A stretch of 28,074 nucleotides of DNA from Fragilariopsis cylindrus CCMP1102 (lineage: Eukaryota; Bacillariophyta; Bacillariophyceae; Bacillariales; Bacillariaceae): contig FMBT01000661.1 of assembly GCA_900095095.1 (NCBI GenBank), positions 1-28,074 of the forward strand, in the 5' to 3' direction. The notes under the pieces are model-generated. The model was not told the DNA's origin and did not search any database. It saw only the letters and a program-made list of their open reading frames with translations. This document shows, piece after piece, positions 10,363 through 21,335 of this stretch. A program made the position numbers and the translations under genes. Position 1 is the first letter of the stretch, and every line of letters begins with the position of its first letter.

Positions 10363-10595
10363 ACGCGGGACGGGCATTCATAAGGGATCACACAAATCCA
10401 ATATTCGCGACAGTCCTTTACTTTCTTGTTTAAACCTCTTCAAATTATTACCCCTGCTATACCTAGTATTTATTTTCATGTCTAAGTTTGAATTTTAGTT
10501 CTACTATTTTAATTTTACTTTTATTATTCCTATCTCTTTCCATTATCTGATTTGATTCCATTCGATTCAATTCGATTCGATCAATTTATATCTTA
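10363..10595. other. Short convergent spacer
   Basis: Holds the 3' ends of the BTB-SAP and SNARE genes. It contains ATTCGATTC-type short repeats near 10556-10583. No gene. Confidence 0.6.
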
Positions 10596-11064
10596 TTATC
10601 CATATATTATTAAAAATAATAATACAAAAACTGCTATTGATAACGCAGCAATGATACAAAAATTAGTGGTACCACCACTTTTTGCTATCAATTGTTTTGT
10701 GGATCTAGTGACTAAATCTAAATCTTCATTGGCGGTATCTAAATCAGTTTCCATGGAATCTAACATTTTATTTTGTTGTCCTAATTCTTCGGAAATATTT
10801 GTGGACATATCACCTAATCTCATTATTGTATGTGACAATACATCTAATCCTGCATCTTGTTGTTTCATTAATACCTTTTTTTAAATAAATATGTTTATTT
10901 ATATTAAATTTTGACAGAGAGAGAGAGAAATAAAGAAGAAAGAGATTTGGTTTAGAGAATGGTTCAAAGAAGATAAAAAGTGGTAGTCGAGGATCGTTTC
11001 TTCTACTTTTTTAGATGCTGTCCCAACTCGACTTGACTCTCAACAAACACCACTGATGGATATG

Positions 11065-11098
<34 letters not shown>

Positions 11099-11564
11099 CG
11101 TCATGAACGGTCAAGCCATCAGTCAATGATGTCAACGATGATGTAGTCGATGTCTTCGTCATTATCATTGTCGTTATTGTATGTCTGCTTCGTTCGAAGA
11201 TGAGAGATCTGTATCTTTGCTTCCCATCGAAAATCGCCGTTGCCGTCCGTTGTTGTTATGTCGTCGTATGTTTACTTGTCCTTGTCCTTGTTCTTGTTGC
11301 TATATTGCTATATTGTTATTATGGGTTTTTATTTTTATTTTACGTACGTACCTGTTGATTACGAATATAATCGTCAGATTCATTAGGGTCATCATCTATA
11401 TATCCATTGCCATCGTCATCATCATCGCGGAATTTATTATTACCATTGCGATTGCCATTACCATTGCCATTACTAACACCGTTTCCAGTTTCACTATCAT
11501 CGTCACTAAAATCATCTAAATTTAATTGTGAATAATCTTTCTTTTTTCCATTACTATTGAACAT
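10596..11564 (-). CDS. Qc-type SNARE (syntaxin-6/8-like), two exons
   Basis: Exon 1 is 11564-11352 and exon 2 is 10874-10596, joined in phase 0 from CAACAG|GTACGT to an A-run acceptor AAAG|GTATTA. The product is 163 residues. The N-terminal ~65 residues are Asp/Asn/Gly-rich. Then comes a SNARE helix beginning VLMKQQDAGLDVLSHTIMRL, with a central Gln (zero layer) in ISEELGQQNKMLDSMETDLD. A single C-terminal membrane anchor follows (FCIIAALSIAVFVLLFLIIYG). The QDxGLDxLS opening and the helix register are typical of Qc-SNAREs in Golgi/endosomal or vacuolar fusion. No N-terminal three-helix regulatory domain is seen, so it is shorter than full-length syntaxin 6 or 8. Which compartment it serves is unknown. 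Confidence 0.85.
11069..11098. repeat. (TA)n microsatellite in the SNARE intron
   Basis: A perfect TA run of about 28-30 bases lies within the 477-base intron (11351-10875) of the SNARE gene. Confidence 0.9.
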
Positions 11565-11756
11565 GATTTTATTGTATTGTATTATTATTACTTTAAGATT
11601 TTGTATTGTTACTATTATTATTATTATTCCAATAGAAAAGATTGGATGGTTTTTACAGAGCCGAGTAACTTCTTCTTTATTTTCTTCTTCTTCTATTTGA
11701 TATCTTTCTGTATTTTTGGACGAAAGAAGTACAATAGTAATTTCCAGATTCAAGGC

Positions 11757-11792
11757 CTCTTATCAATGCTCTTATCAATGCTCTTATCAATG
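11757..11792. repeat. 12-base unit repeated three times
   Basis: CTCTTATCAATG occurs three times in tandem without mismatch, upstream of the SNARE gene. Confidence 0.9.
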
Positions 11793-12058
11793 CTGGTGTA
11801 CCGTTTTTCTTATGTTGTCTACTTAGCTTCATTAATGGTACTAGTAAGCAACTTATTGTACTCTTTTGTCTTTTGTTCAATGTTGTTGTAATAATTCAAT
11901 TATTCACATACCGGTTCGCCAAGGTATCATGTACTGTACAGTACACGTCGTAAAAGAAGGCACAGTCACATCATGAGCATGACTCAATCGAATCGAATGA
12001 ATCGAATGAATCACTCTCTCGCACGATTGAAATGCACGAAAATGTTCGTCTGAAATAA

Positions 12059-12168
12059 ATTTAAAAAAATAATTAAAAAATCTAAAAGGCGATCGACAAT
12101 CGCCCATGCATGCATGTCATTATCAGGAGTGCTGCTTTTATTATCGTATAAGGTTCTTCTTCGCACTT
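12059..12168 (+). repeat. Direct repeat, left copy
   Basis: Matches 12954-13040 in order with small gaps. Shared blocks are TTAAAAAATAATT-like, GGCGATCGAC, the exact CATTATCAGGAGTGCT, ATCGTATA and TTCTTCTTCGC. The left copy also has a perfect 6-base stem hairpin (GGCGAT-CGACA-ATCGCC). Confidence 0.75.
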
Positions 12169-12336
12169 GACATCTCTAAGATCGATACGATTCTTCATTC
12201 TTATCCACTTGATCCCGATCGTTCCACGTATTAATAATCGATCCATCAGAGTGAGTTAACAGCCCAATTACTCCACCTCTTTTTCTTTACTATCATTATC
12301 AATTGTTCCATAGGTGCGCCGTATCTTACAATTATT

Positions 12337-12957
12337 ATGGAACGAGACGATATCGAATCAAGTGAGGGTAGTGTTAGTAGTACAGGTACTACTCTATTTG
12401 AAAGGCAATGGCCAACTTATGAACTTGAAAACTGTTCTTACATGAAATTGCATACATCCTACCCTGAAGTTGTTGAACAAATTCAAAACCAATATTCAAA
12501 TTTGAAGCAACTTCAAATTATAGAATGGAATCTTAGAAATGATGCAATAGTTGATGATGAATCAATATTAAATAATGTATACAATGTTGCTAACTGGGAA
12601 TTGGAATACAATACATGGTTGTTATCAACATCTAGTGAGATCAAGGACTGGACAAACAGATTTCTCTTAATTCGTTTAGCTTTGGTGGTCAGTGAACGAC
12701 GATTTGTCTCTTTTTTATTTGTTAAACATGTTTTAAGTGAAGATGATCATGTCCTTGATTTGTGGGGCAACCTATCTGACCACCTGAGTCAATGTTTGAG
12801 GTCGATGATTCCATTTACTTGCTTACCCCTCTGGTGGACAGCGGGATGGCAAGAGCATGCATTTACAATTAACGTCAATCACGAAAATCATAATGAAGTC
12901 AAGCCATTATCTGATTTAATAGAGGGGGAACTTAGTATAATCAAAAAAGAGAATTAA
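12337..12957 (+). CDS. Orphan protein of 206 residues
   Basis: A single uninterrupted frame from ATG 12337 to TAA 12957. The sequence is ordinary in complexity, unlike its homopeptide-rich neighbours, with many Trp and aromatic residues (EIKDWTNRFLLIRLALVV, then LPLWWTAGWQEHAF near residues 165-178). There is no signal peptide, no clear membrane segment except a moderately hydrophobic patch near residues 108-128, and no motif I recognise. It is mostly alpha-helical by composition. The stop codon lies at the edge of a direct repeat whose other copy lies about 170 bases upstream of the start, which suggests the locus arose by duplication or was inserted. Function unknown. Confidence 0.6.
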   Translation: MERDDIESSEGSVSSTGTTLFERQWPTYELENCSYMKLHTSYPEVVEQIQNQYSNLKQLQIIEWNLRNDAIVDDESILNNVYNVANWELEYNTWLLSTSSEIKDWTNRFLLIRLALVVSERRFVSFLFVKHVLSEDDHVLDLWGNLSDHLSQCLRSMIPFTCLPLWWTAGWQEHAFTINVNHENHNEVKPLSDLIEGELSIIKKEN

Positions 12958-13040
12958 AAAATAATTTATAAATCTCTAATGGGCGATCGACGATCATTAT
13001 CAGGAGTGCTTCTATCGTATAGGTTTCTTCTTCGCGCTTA
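12954..13040 (+). repeat. Direct repeat, right copy
   Basis: Right copy of the 12059-12168 repeat, beginning at the stop codon of the 206-residue gene. It shares the same ordered blocks, including the exact CATTATCAGGAGTGCT. The hairpin of the left copy is not kept. Confidence 0.75.
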
Positions 13041-13778
13041 TCCTCGTGGACAAATTTTGTTGCAAACGACCACAGTAGAAAATAAAAGTCAATAGAGAGG
13101 TGTCGGTATTTTTTTGCAACTTAAATGTAAATATCATATTATATAAGAAAAGAAAAGATTGGAAATGTTTAATCATTACTCCTTCTTTCAGTAGCTAGTA
13201 CATTAGTATATGTACGAAAATAAAGAAAAGGAAGCCATGATAACGAAAACAGTATCATTCACAGGGGGAAAAAAAGAATACAGCAGAAGAAGATGAAAAT
13301 CAGTCTATCAGTCTTGATTTTTTCCATTTGACCTCACCTAGATCCCATTTAATAAATTATTTATTAGTAAATCACGTCAAATACTATGTTATCTTTGCTG
13401 TATTATTGTTCTCGCTCATTACAGTAGTATAAGAATTTTGGCTAATCCAATTGGTCCACCCCAAATCAGATGCAAATTCTATGTTACAATGTTGTATTGC
13501 TGACGACTATTTTTGTTGATGCTGACAACTGTTGCTGTCGATTGTTGACATCGTTGTCCCCGAGATTGATTGATCCCAGCTTGCAAAGATCATATATTAC
13601 TTCGCCATAACTAAAGGTTCTGTTGGTATCTCTGAGTATTTGAAGTCCTCTTACTGTATTTTATGTTATGGGATATAGGCCGTAGCAACAAGTAGATGTG
13701 CGTTTCGGGATTTTTCCCTATTGTTGTTGTTCCGTTCTTCTTCTTCTTCTTCTTCTTCTTCTTTTTCTTCTATTATTC
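13041..13778. other. Intergenic, convergent 3' region
   Basis: No gene is found. The sequence is AT-rich with A and T runs, and a GAA/TTC tract near 13736-13770 just past the CK2-beta-like stop codon. Confidence 0.5.
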
Positions 13779-16339
13779 CTAAAATTCGTCTGATGAACCT
13801 CCTCTTAAAGAAGATTTTGTCTGCTCGTTCAATGGACGTCCGAAAGATGTAGCGGGATGAATTCGAAAACCGAACACCGATGGAGTTGGACAAGAAGATG
13901 ATGAATCAGAAGATTGATTTGTTGAATTATCACTACCAATGAAATCTCTTGCACCACTGCTGCTGCTGCTACTGCTGCTGCTACGAGGTAAGAATGTTGG
14001 TGCATAGGAAGTATTGTAGCAGGGTGTTCTTCTACTGGCGTTAGTTGGTGTAGTAGTTGCACTGACTTCCGTCATCGTCACCGCAGCCGCTGCAGCAGCA
14101 ATTAGTTCTTTAGCGTATACTTGACTACCGAAACACATTAAAAATAGATGGCACCAACTCGGACCCCACGCACATCCATCTGTTTTCGAATCCCATGAGA
14201 TCCAAACTTCACCACAAGATGGACAATACCGATGACATAATGAAGACTTACTAGTAGTAGCAGACGCAGTATTAGCACTCGTGTAGTCATTAGAATAACC
14301 ATACGGCAAAAGACCAGTCCCTCGACAAGTCGATCTAGGACATTTACCGAAGACGGTATTATCTATCGCCATCACTTGACGGATTGCCTCCAAACCACGT
14401 GGACTGATTACAAATCTAGCATGGATCATAAGATATAGAGCCTCCGCAGCCTTTTGGATCGCGTAAGGGGGAATAATTAAGTCTTCATCAGTCTTTGTAT
14501 CGTCTTGATCATCTTCTATTCCTTCGTTCAATATAAGACGAAGTGCACGTCTATAGATAGGATACGATAATGACGATGATGATTTCTGTTGTGCAATTGT
14601 TCTTATTGGCTGCCCTGCTGCTGTGCTGCTCGTTCCACTATTAGCTATCACCGCTGCTGATGCTGATGCTGCTTCTGTGGTCGCAATTCGTTGTTGTTGA
14701 AGGGCCTTAGCAACATGAATGGCATCATCTCCCATTGCTTGATACCCTAAACGTTCAACAATCGGTGGTAATTGTGCCAAATTGAAGTTATCAGAGATAT
14801 AATCCTTCGGTAGTGGTAACAAACGATCTAAATCGTGGACAAATAAATATATAGATAAAACAATAATGTCAGAAATGAAGAAGACAAAAGTAGAAAACAA
14901 AAAAACACATGAGCAGAAGGTCATATTATTTCACAACAATCACTATTGATTATTCTTTTCTTACCTTTCGGTCGTCCCGCTAAGAACTTTCGAACCCAAG
15001 GTGTTGTCATACTCGTTGATGAGGATGAGGATGAAGTCGTGCGAGCGGTGTGAGTAGTACCAGTAGTTGATGTGGTTGCTGTTGGTGGTTTTATTGTATT
15101 TTTATTTGTAGTAGTAGAAGTAGAAGTAGACATCCTTGGTTTTATTGCTATTTTTGTATCTACAGCACTACTACCTGTAGCTCTTATAACACCTACCCCA
15201 CGGCCTTGTTGTGTCATCCTCGGAGTCTGAGACTCTGTTGCTGTTGATAGTGGGGGTGCAGTTGTTCGTTGTTGTTGTTGTTGTTTTTGTTGCGAGGTTG
15301 TTGTCGATTTATTATTAATCATAGTAGAAATATTTGAATAGGATGGTACCTCCCACATTGTTCGATCAGGATGAGATTTGGGTGGTGGTCTATTAGTTGA
15401 TGTGCTACCCCTACTATTATTGATGTTATTCCTACTGCTACTGCTTGTCGTTTCCGTCGCTACTACCGAGCTTTTCTTACCACCGCTTCTAGTATTATCG
15501 TTATTACTACCAGCAATAATGGCATCATTATTAGTTTTACAATTGATCGACGACGACGTCGACAACGACTGTATTATTAGTGGTGTTTTCTTCTTATTCT
15601 TCTTCTTCTTCTTCTTCAATTTTGCGGACACCTTGTTGTTCTTCGTTGTTATGATGGAAGTTGTATTATGTGTAGAAGAAAGTTGACGTTTACGTCGTCG
15701 TTGTTTCGTTGCACCAATTGATGATGATGGTGACAAATTATGGTTACTTTCATTATTATCCTTTATTTTCCTCTTCTTTTTTCTTTTTGGTACAGATCGA
15801 TGTAATTTTCGTCGATCCTCATTGTTGGTATCTTGCTGTTCTTCTTCTTCTTCTTCTTCTTGGCTGTTCTGTTCTAGGGCTTGAAGGATACGCTCCATCT
15901 CGTCGTCAATTTCTTTGTTCTCGCCATTATTTTTACTGCGATAGGTGTTGATATTAGGAGTATATTTTTTGTAAATATTATCGTCGTCATCGTCGTCGTA
16001 AGAGGAAGATTCGACGATATTGCTGTACGGACGAAAAGATCCATCGGAAGACGAGTACGACGACGAGGAAGGGGAACTTTCGTCGTCCACCAAGACTTCA
16101 GAAAGGGAATGAAAGTGATCATCATCGTCATTGTTATTATCATCGCTTTCTCCTCCGGCGACGAAGGAAGTTCTTCTACTACTACAGCGTGATGATATGC
16201 TGTCCCGTCGAGAGTTTTTATAGTGAGAAGAAGATGCGTTTGCTACATCCATCGTTGAGAATAATAATACAATCCCAACAGAGAGGAGGACGACGACGGA
16301 TGCTCCAGAAGATACATTTGTAGCGACAGAAAGCTTCAT
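13779..16339 (-). CDS. Casein kinase 2 beta-like regulatory subunit with signal peptide and long disordered N-terminus
   Basis: Exon 1 is 16339-14965 and exon 2 is 14827-13779. The border AAAG|GTAAGA...TTTAG|AT joins in phase and gives 807 residues; CK2-beta is usually about 215. Residues 1-37 form a signal peptide (VVVLLSVGIVLLFSTMDVANA). About 400 residues of Ser, Asp, Asn, Lys and Thr-rich sequence follow. The CK2-beta domain starts at WVRKFLAGRPK (448-458), split by the intron, and continues DRLLPLPKDYISDNFNLAQ, an acidic loop (EDDQDDTKTDED), EALYLMIHARFVISPRGL (about 587-604), the zinc site CPRSTC (Cys 621, 626) and CPSC (Cys 660, 663), and TDGCAWGPSWCHLFLM. It closes with FGFRIHPATSFGRP (777-790), matching the family's YGFKIHP end. 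By family knowledge CK2-beta dimerises through the zinc ribbon and docks the kinase. A secretory location is inferred from the signal peptide and is atypical. Confidence 0.85.
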
Positions 16340-16369
16340 AATTTTTGGATAGATTAGATATGATCCACA

Positions 16370-16417
<48 letters not shown>

Positions 16418-16420
16418 GTC
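16340..16420. repeat. 5' leader with (CT)n microsatellite
   Basis: A near-perfect CT run of about 41 bases (16375-16415; GA on the gene strand) lies 36 bases upstream of the CK2-beta-like start codon, probably in its 5' untranslated region. An ATG beyond it would put a run of Arg-Glu repeats in front of the signal peptide, so the downstream ATG at 16339 is preferred. Confidence 0.85.
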
Positions 16421-19400
16421 ACACTCGTGGTCCGTCTTTCCTGTAGTAATGGTGGTGGTGTTATGTTGGTTGTCGTGCTATTGCCAATAGATTTGAAGAT
16501 ACTGTTTTGGTGTTGTTTGAGAACATAGAATACGGTAATGTAGAATTTTCTATCTTATTATTATGTGATGACGATGACGTCAAACAGCAGGTAGAGTTCG
16601 CACAAGCAAGAAAACAAAGCCAACGATTGGGGGCGCCCTAATGATTGATCTGATCGCCAATTGCGTAAAAGCAAGAGCACTAAACAAGTACTTAGCAACG
16701 GACAGAAGGTAAGTTTTCTTCTTTCTTCTTGCAAATAATGGAAAGTGGTCCTGCTTTGCTGTTTTTTTTCTGTTCAGTTCTCTGATACCTATCTTTATCC
16801 TTGGTTGTCTCTTTATGCACTTCTTGATTGAAACAATTTGTGAAGAAAATAGAAAAGAAATCAATATAGTCTTATCAAATAATAAAGAGAGGTCAGGTAG
16901 TGATTCATCTCTGATTAAAGTCTGTGATGTTTTGTTGCATTATTTTTATAATACTGACTACAACATCAAGATATGACTAATACTTTCTAGCACATTGCTA
17001 TGGCAAGGCTAATTAATTCTATTTTAGGAGGATTTCCTGCTGCGTGCTTCTGCATCTACAGCCATTCCAAGATATTGTTGCCAACCAAATGATTTGAGAG
17101 GTACTGTCACTTCTGGTATTATTACTGCTGCTGCAGCATTACTGTCCTAATGGAACAGATCTGTATTTAAAACAGGTATATTGAAGATGCACAGCACAAA
17201 TTGTTATAATAGAATACAGATTTTCTTGCTAGTCTTGGTTCTTTACCGCCAAATTAATGCTTCTAAGCATATCAGGTACAAACAAAATATATGATGAAAT
17301 GAACTAGGAGAGTTATTCTATATTCATCAAGCAAGTTCATGTGACAGTGGTGGGCTTTCTCCTAATTAAGTTCATATCATTCACACCTGCTGCATTTATG
17401 TGCTAGAGGTGGTCCAAAGAAGGAGATGACCACATTATTTATTATCTCATTGGCCACTTGCCAAAACACTATTATAAGTGCATGATGATCCAATCTGGCT
17501 TTTGAATAATCTTAGTACTATAGGTTAGCACTTTATGTCCTGTGTGGGTTAGAGTTCCATTAGGGTCAAAGTAAAGTTAACATGCTCATAGCACATCACC
17601 CTAGCTAATCCTCCCCCCTTTAGCTAGCTAAGTATATACCCCTTCACAATTTTTTAATAATGCTGTACTAAGACTTTCAAATGTTACTGCACATATTGAG
17701 ATAGTGTTAACACAACACCCACCCACAATTAATGTGATACCTTTATGATATGTGCAGTTCTTGCAATAATAATATTATATACCTGTACCCTATCTGATCC
17801 AGAATAGAACTCACACTCAATAACATTGATTGAGCTATGGGCACTCTACTCTGAGCCCTATTATGCCACCAGGACTTGATGTAGCCTTCCTATCATTCTA
17901 TAGATGATATCTCTTCTTCCTTCCTGTTGTCTTGCTTAACAGAATTGGTGTTATAAGAAATTTGCTGGTAATTTACGCGTGTAAAATACAATCATTTGTC
18001 TCTTTTTCAAAGTGAGCTTCCTTATGTACTCAACAACTAAAGGAATTTACCACAGCTTCAACTCGAATAATGTGAGTAGTTTCCGCCTATTACTGCCAGG
18101 ATGGTCAGTCAATTGCTATGTTCAATTCTAATTTGATGAGTGATTTTGCTATGTTTTTAGCACCAAGGACAGCTCAAAAATTTCCTAAACCAACCACACA
18201 ACTTACAGCAGCACAATGCAAGGAATTAAGTTGAATGTGTGGTCTAGGATGATTGCAAGCTCTCCATAGTGCTAAAAACCTCAGCAAAAACAGGCAAATA
18301 ATGTATGTACTTTACATAACTTTTCTAATTTTAATAATCTGGAACCATCCAGAACACGCCTTTTGGTGCGACTGTATTGGTAGTAGTTAGTTCTATCCAC
18401 CATGTGCACTTCAAAAATCGCAGTCTTCAAGTGCAGTAAATAAGCCAGGTATGTTCCTGACAGTTTTGCTGTTTGATGCAAGACGAGCCTCTGCTTCTGT
18501 TCTTGTTTGCAGCTAGTAGGAACTCAGAAATAATCACAATATTAGTCCTCACTGTATTGTTGATCTGTAGGCCTAGCGCCTATGACCTATGGAGGCCACC
18601 ACTAATTAGATATTTGAATGGTCACACACATTTTTGTACAACTTGGTCAATTTTGTGGGTAGCTCTGTAAAGCTAGTATTTGCAGAAAACAGATACAGAC
18701 AGCTCAGAACACGGGAGTTGCACATGACGACGCCATCAAACACTTTTGTGTTCAAGGTAAAGACAAAAAAAGAGACAAAAATAGTCCTTGTATCCTTGGT
18801 AGCACACGTCAAACTCTCTATATTCTTCTTCCATCTAAGCTAATAACTGAACTATGCAGATTACAACGATGCATGCATGGCATGTGTTATTCTTGCATAG
18901 ATATTTCAGAATAAACAAGAATTATACTAATGGGAGGCACATACATCTATCCATGAGCCATATACAAGAACTGGAACTTGTATAGAAAGGAATATGGCAT
19001 CTTCACACAAAGGAAGGTCAGACTATTTCGATTTCAAGCCCAAGTCCTACAGACAGAGAGACACATATTATTATCTAATCCTGTGGCATGCATGCAGGTA
19101 TTTATGCTTATGCTATGCGATGGTATGCTAATACTATTTACAAGTAAGATGAAGTAAATTGAATTCAACATCCAATCACAAAATCAAACAAATAAATCAT
19201 TATCTATATTGTTATAATAATTCTTTCACTACCAGTGCTAAGTTCCTCAAATTCTTTTCCTCTTAGCTTTTTCTTCTTCCGTTAAGACCAAAACGAAAAT
19301 AGTCTTAAGAAACACTTCGTTTGTATCAGCGACAGAGCAAAAGAAGGCAGCAGTCTTTTGGTACTACCGTGCTTCTATTGATTACTACTACGTGCACTAC

Positions 19401-19423
19401 CTCTCCTTTTATTTATTTTATCT
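16421..19423. other. 3 kb interval with no gene found
   Basis: Open frames on both strands are short, lack homology I can see, and show no splice-consistent joins. From about 16,900 to 19,250 the texture differs from the rest of the window: there are none of the triplet repeats or long homopolymers seen elsewhere. GCATGC-type palindromic words recur near 18,870 and 19,085. No terminal repeats, tRNA or rRNA are seen. It could hold a non-coding RNA or a decayed element, but neither can be supported. Confidence 0.45.
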
Positions 19424-20730
19424 TTATTTATTCTTGTAGGGTTGGAAGTAACAACATGCAGTTCCGTAAAGGAAATTTCTCATCGTGTAAACACAAAATG
19501 GAGTCATACGTTGACCTTTTGCCCATTCTGGCATCAAACCGTACGTTAAGAATGCACCGGCAAGGGAGACTGCCAATCCAATGACCCATGCAGTTTTGAT
19601 ATGTGACTTAGAACCTGGTCCGCCACCAAATGACATAGCAATTCCACCACCTTCTAATTGTTCTTTTGGCATACCACGGAATGATAATTGTGCAATACAA
19701 ACCAACCAGGTAAAACGATTCGAATATTGAATGAAGGGTGGTAATGCTAATCCGATCAATGACAGGATACCCCAAAGACGGACCTGTCCCTTGATTTGTG
19801 CCTGATCCGGCTTTACAATCAATCCATTTGTCCATGCTGGTGCATTCCAACCTTTATCCTTCGCTTGTTCCGCTTTTGCCTCCAATAGCCCATCTTCCAG
19901 TGCGTTTCTATTTTTTTTGTTTCGGTTTTGAATGTGTGTGTTGTAATAAGATCGATTATTAAATAGTAATGATAGTGAAAACGACGATGACGTTGACGAC
20001 AAAAAAAAGAATACAAGAAAGAGACAACAAATGAATGAATGAGAGAAGAAAGAGATAGAATAAAAACCGACGACAGCTCCAGGTAATACATAAGCATGCA
20101 TAACAAATCCACCAAGAGGTTACAGATAAAAAACCCACCCACCCACCCACAATTCAACAAAACATTCAACATTCATATCAAAAGTAAATACTGTAATCAA
20201 AGAAACGAAAACAGAAGAAGAAAGAACGAAATAATAATATACGTACCCAGTCGATTCAAATCCAGATTGTGCTTTGGCATCCTTGGTGACAATATCTGAC
20301 ATCAAGCCTGCTAATCGTTCATTTAATCGAATTTGTAAAATTTTATCTTTAATGACTTCAATTTGAATGGTTCGTTTTTTATCCCCTTCGGCACGTTCTG
20401 TTAACAGTTGTGTCGCGACTAAGATTTGTTCATAGGTCGCATCCTCCGCAATACTAATTCACGATGTAACTTCGAACGTTCTAATTTTAATTTTCTAGCC
20501 GTACGTCGTTGTGCCTTTTCGACATTCCATGGTAATTGTTGAAAGGGATTCGGAATATTTGGAAGACTAAGAGATTTTGTTGCCAGTAGGGGTGATAATG
20601 ATGATACTGATGATGTTCTCATCATCGCATTCGAATTATAAGAAGTAGTAGATGATGGAACAAATGCATTACTACTACCGGCCAAACATACACCTCCCAC
20701 GACGAGTAGCACTATTATTGACGACGACAT
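19424..20730 (-). CDS. Plastid-targeted membrane protein, function unknown
   Basis: Starts at ATG 20730. The N-terminus is a signal peptide (SSIIVLLVVGGVCLAGSSNA) followed by FVPSS, the diatom-type plastid presequence with Phe at +1. The first exon reads to a donor GTACGT after 20247, with one frame change near 20455-20465 (ELVL to IAEDATYEQILVATQ), and has a charged helical region (QIEVIKDKILQIRLNERL). The last exon (about 19,905-19,424) encodes EDGLLEAKAEQAKDKGWNAP and two hydrophobic segments (LWGILSLIGLALPPFIQYS and AWVIGLAVSLAGAFLTYGLM) with a Gly-rich GGGIAMSFGGGPGS between them. A piece around 20,112-20,060 (GGFVMHAYVLPGAVV) is probably a middle exon, but its borders are unclear. Likely in a plastid membrane by inference. 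No named family is recognised. Confidence 0.65.
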
Positions 20731-21335
20731 GATTGGTTCGACTACAAAGGGAGAAAAAGAAGGAGGTTACTATTAGTATGTCAATGTAGTTAGTGGTTAG
20801 ATTTTATTCAGCTCATTAACATTAGTCTTTCCGTTGATGAAAGAGATTTGTTTCTTGATCATGTTTGATGTTCATTCATTCAACGATAAATACGTAGTAA
20901 ACCTCTCAAAAAAAAATCATGATGATTCCAGGTGGCGTGTATGTCTGTCTTGCAACCGAATTAGCTGGGTCTGATGCATGGACAGACAGACGCGTTTCCG
21001 TTCAAGTGAATTATCATATAAGCGCGCGCCACCATAAATCTCGGTTTTGATTGGAGTGAACCGCGATGGACGTCGGAGAACGTTCATTTAATGCTCTACT
21101 GTACTCTACTCACACTGCAGAGAGAGAGACGAGAGAGAGTTCAATACCGTATCATTATACTTGAGGTAATAATTGTTTCTTGTTCTTTTGCAAAAATCTT
21201 GAATGTGTCAATGCTCCCTCTCTCCGAACTCAATACCGTACTAGTTTAGTGTGTTCATTTGATTCAGAGAAACGAAAGAGAGGGAAAGAGAGATAGAGAG
21301 AAGAACAAAGCGATCGGAAATAAAAAATATCAAAA
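20731..21335. promoter_or_regulatory. Divergent promoter region
   Basis: About 600 bases between the plastid protein gene and the PMS2-like gene, which diverge, so it should contain both promoters. It holds AGAGAG tracts near 21,120-21,140 and 21,275-21,300 and a CAATACCGTA word twice (near 21,142 and 21,231). No coding is seen. Confidence 0.4.

Larger units (their letters stand above)
11565..12336. promoter_or_regulatory. Divergent intergenic region
   Basis: Lies between the SNARE start (minus) and the orphan gene start (plus), so it should hold both promoters. It contains ATT repeats (about 11580-11626), three copies of a 12-base unit at 11757-11792, AATCGAATGAATC short repeats near 11985-12012, and the left copy of a direct repeat (12059-12168). 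No coding frame is convincing. Confidence 0.4.

Noticed and set aside
11181..11519. Plus-strand hydrophobic open frame
   Set aside because: It overlaps the SNARE intron and first exon on the other strand, and its Ile/Val-rich text is the complement of Asp/Asn/Gly codons.
15378..16192. Plus-strand hydrophobic frames rich in Leu, Val and Phe
   Set aside because: They are antisense to the Ser/Asn/Lys-rich head of the CK2-beta-like gene, which has a verified splice and domain on the minus strand.
16378..16417. Arg-Glu repeat peptide upstream of the CK2-beta-like signal peptide
   Set aside because: It is the translation of a GA microsatellite; starting at the next ATG (16339) yields a clean signal peptide.
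18281..18843. Overlapping short frames on both strands
   Set aside because: All are under 70 codons with no motif, and the two strands are equally open.
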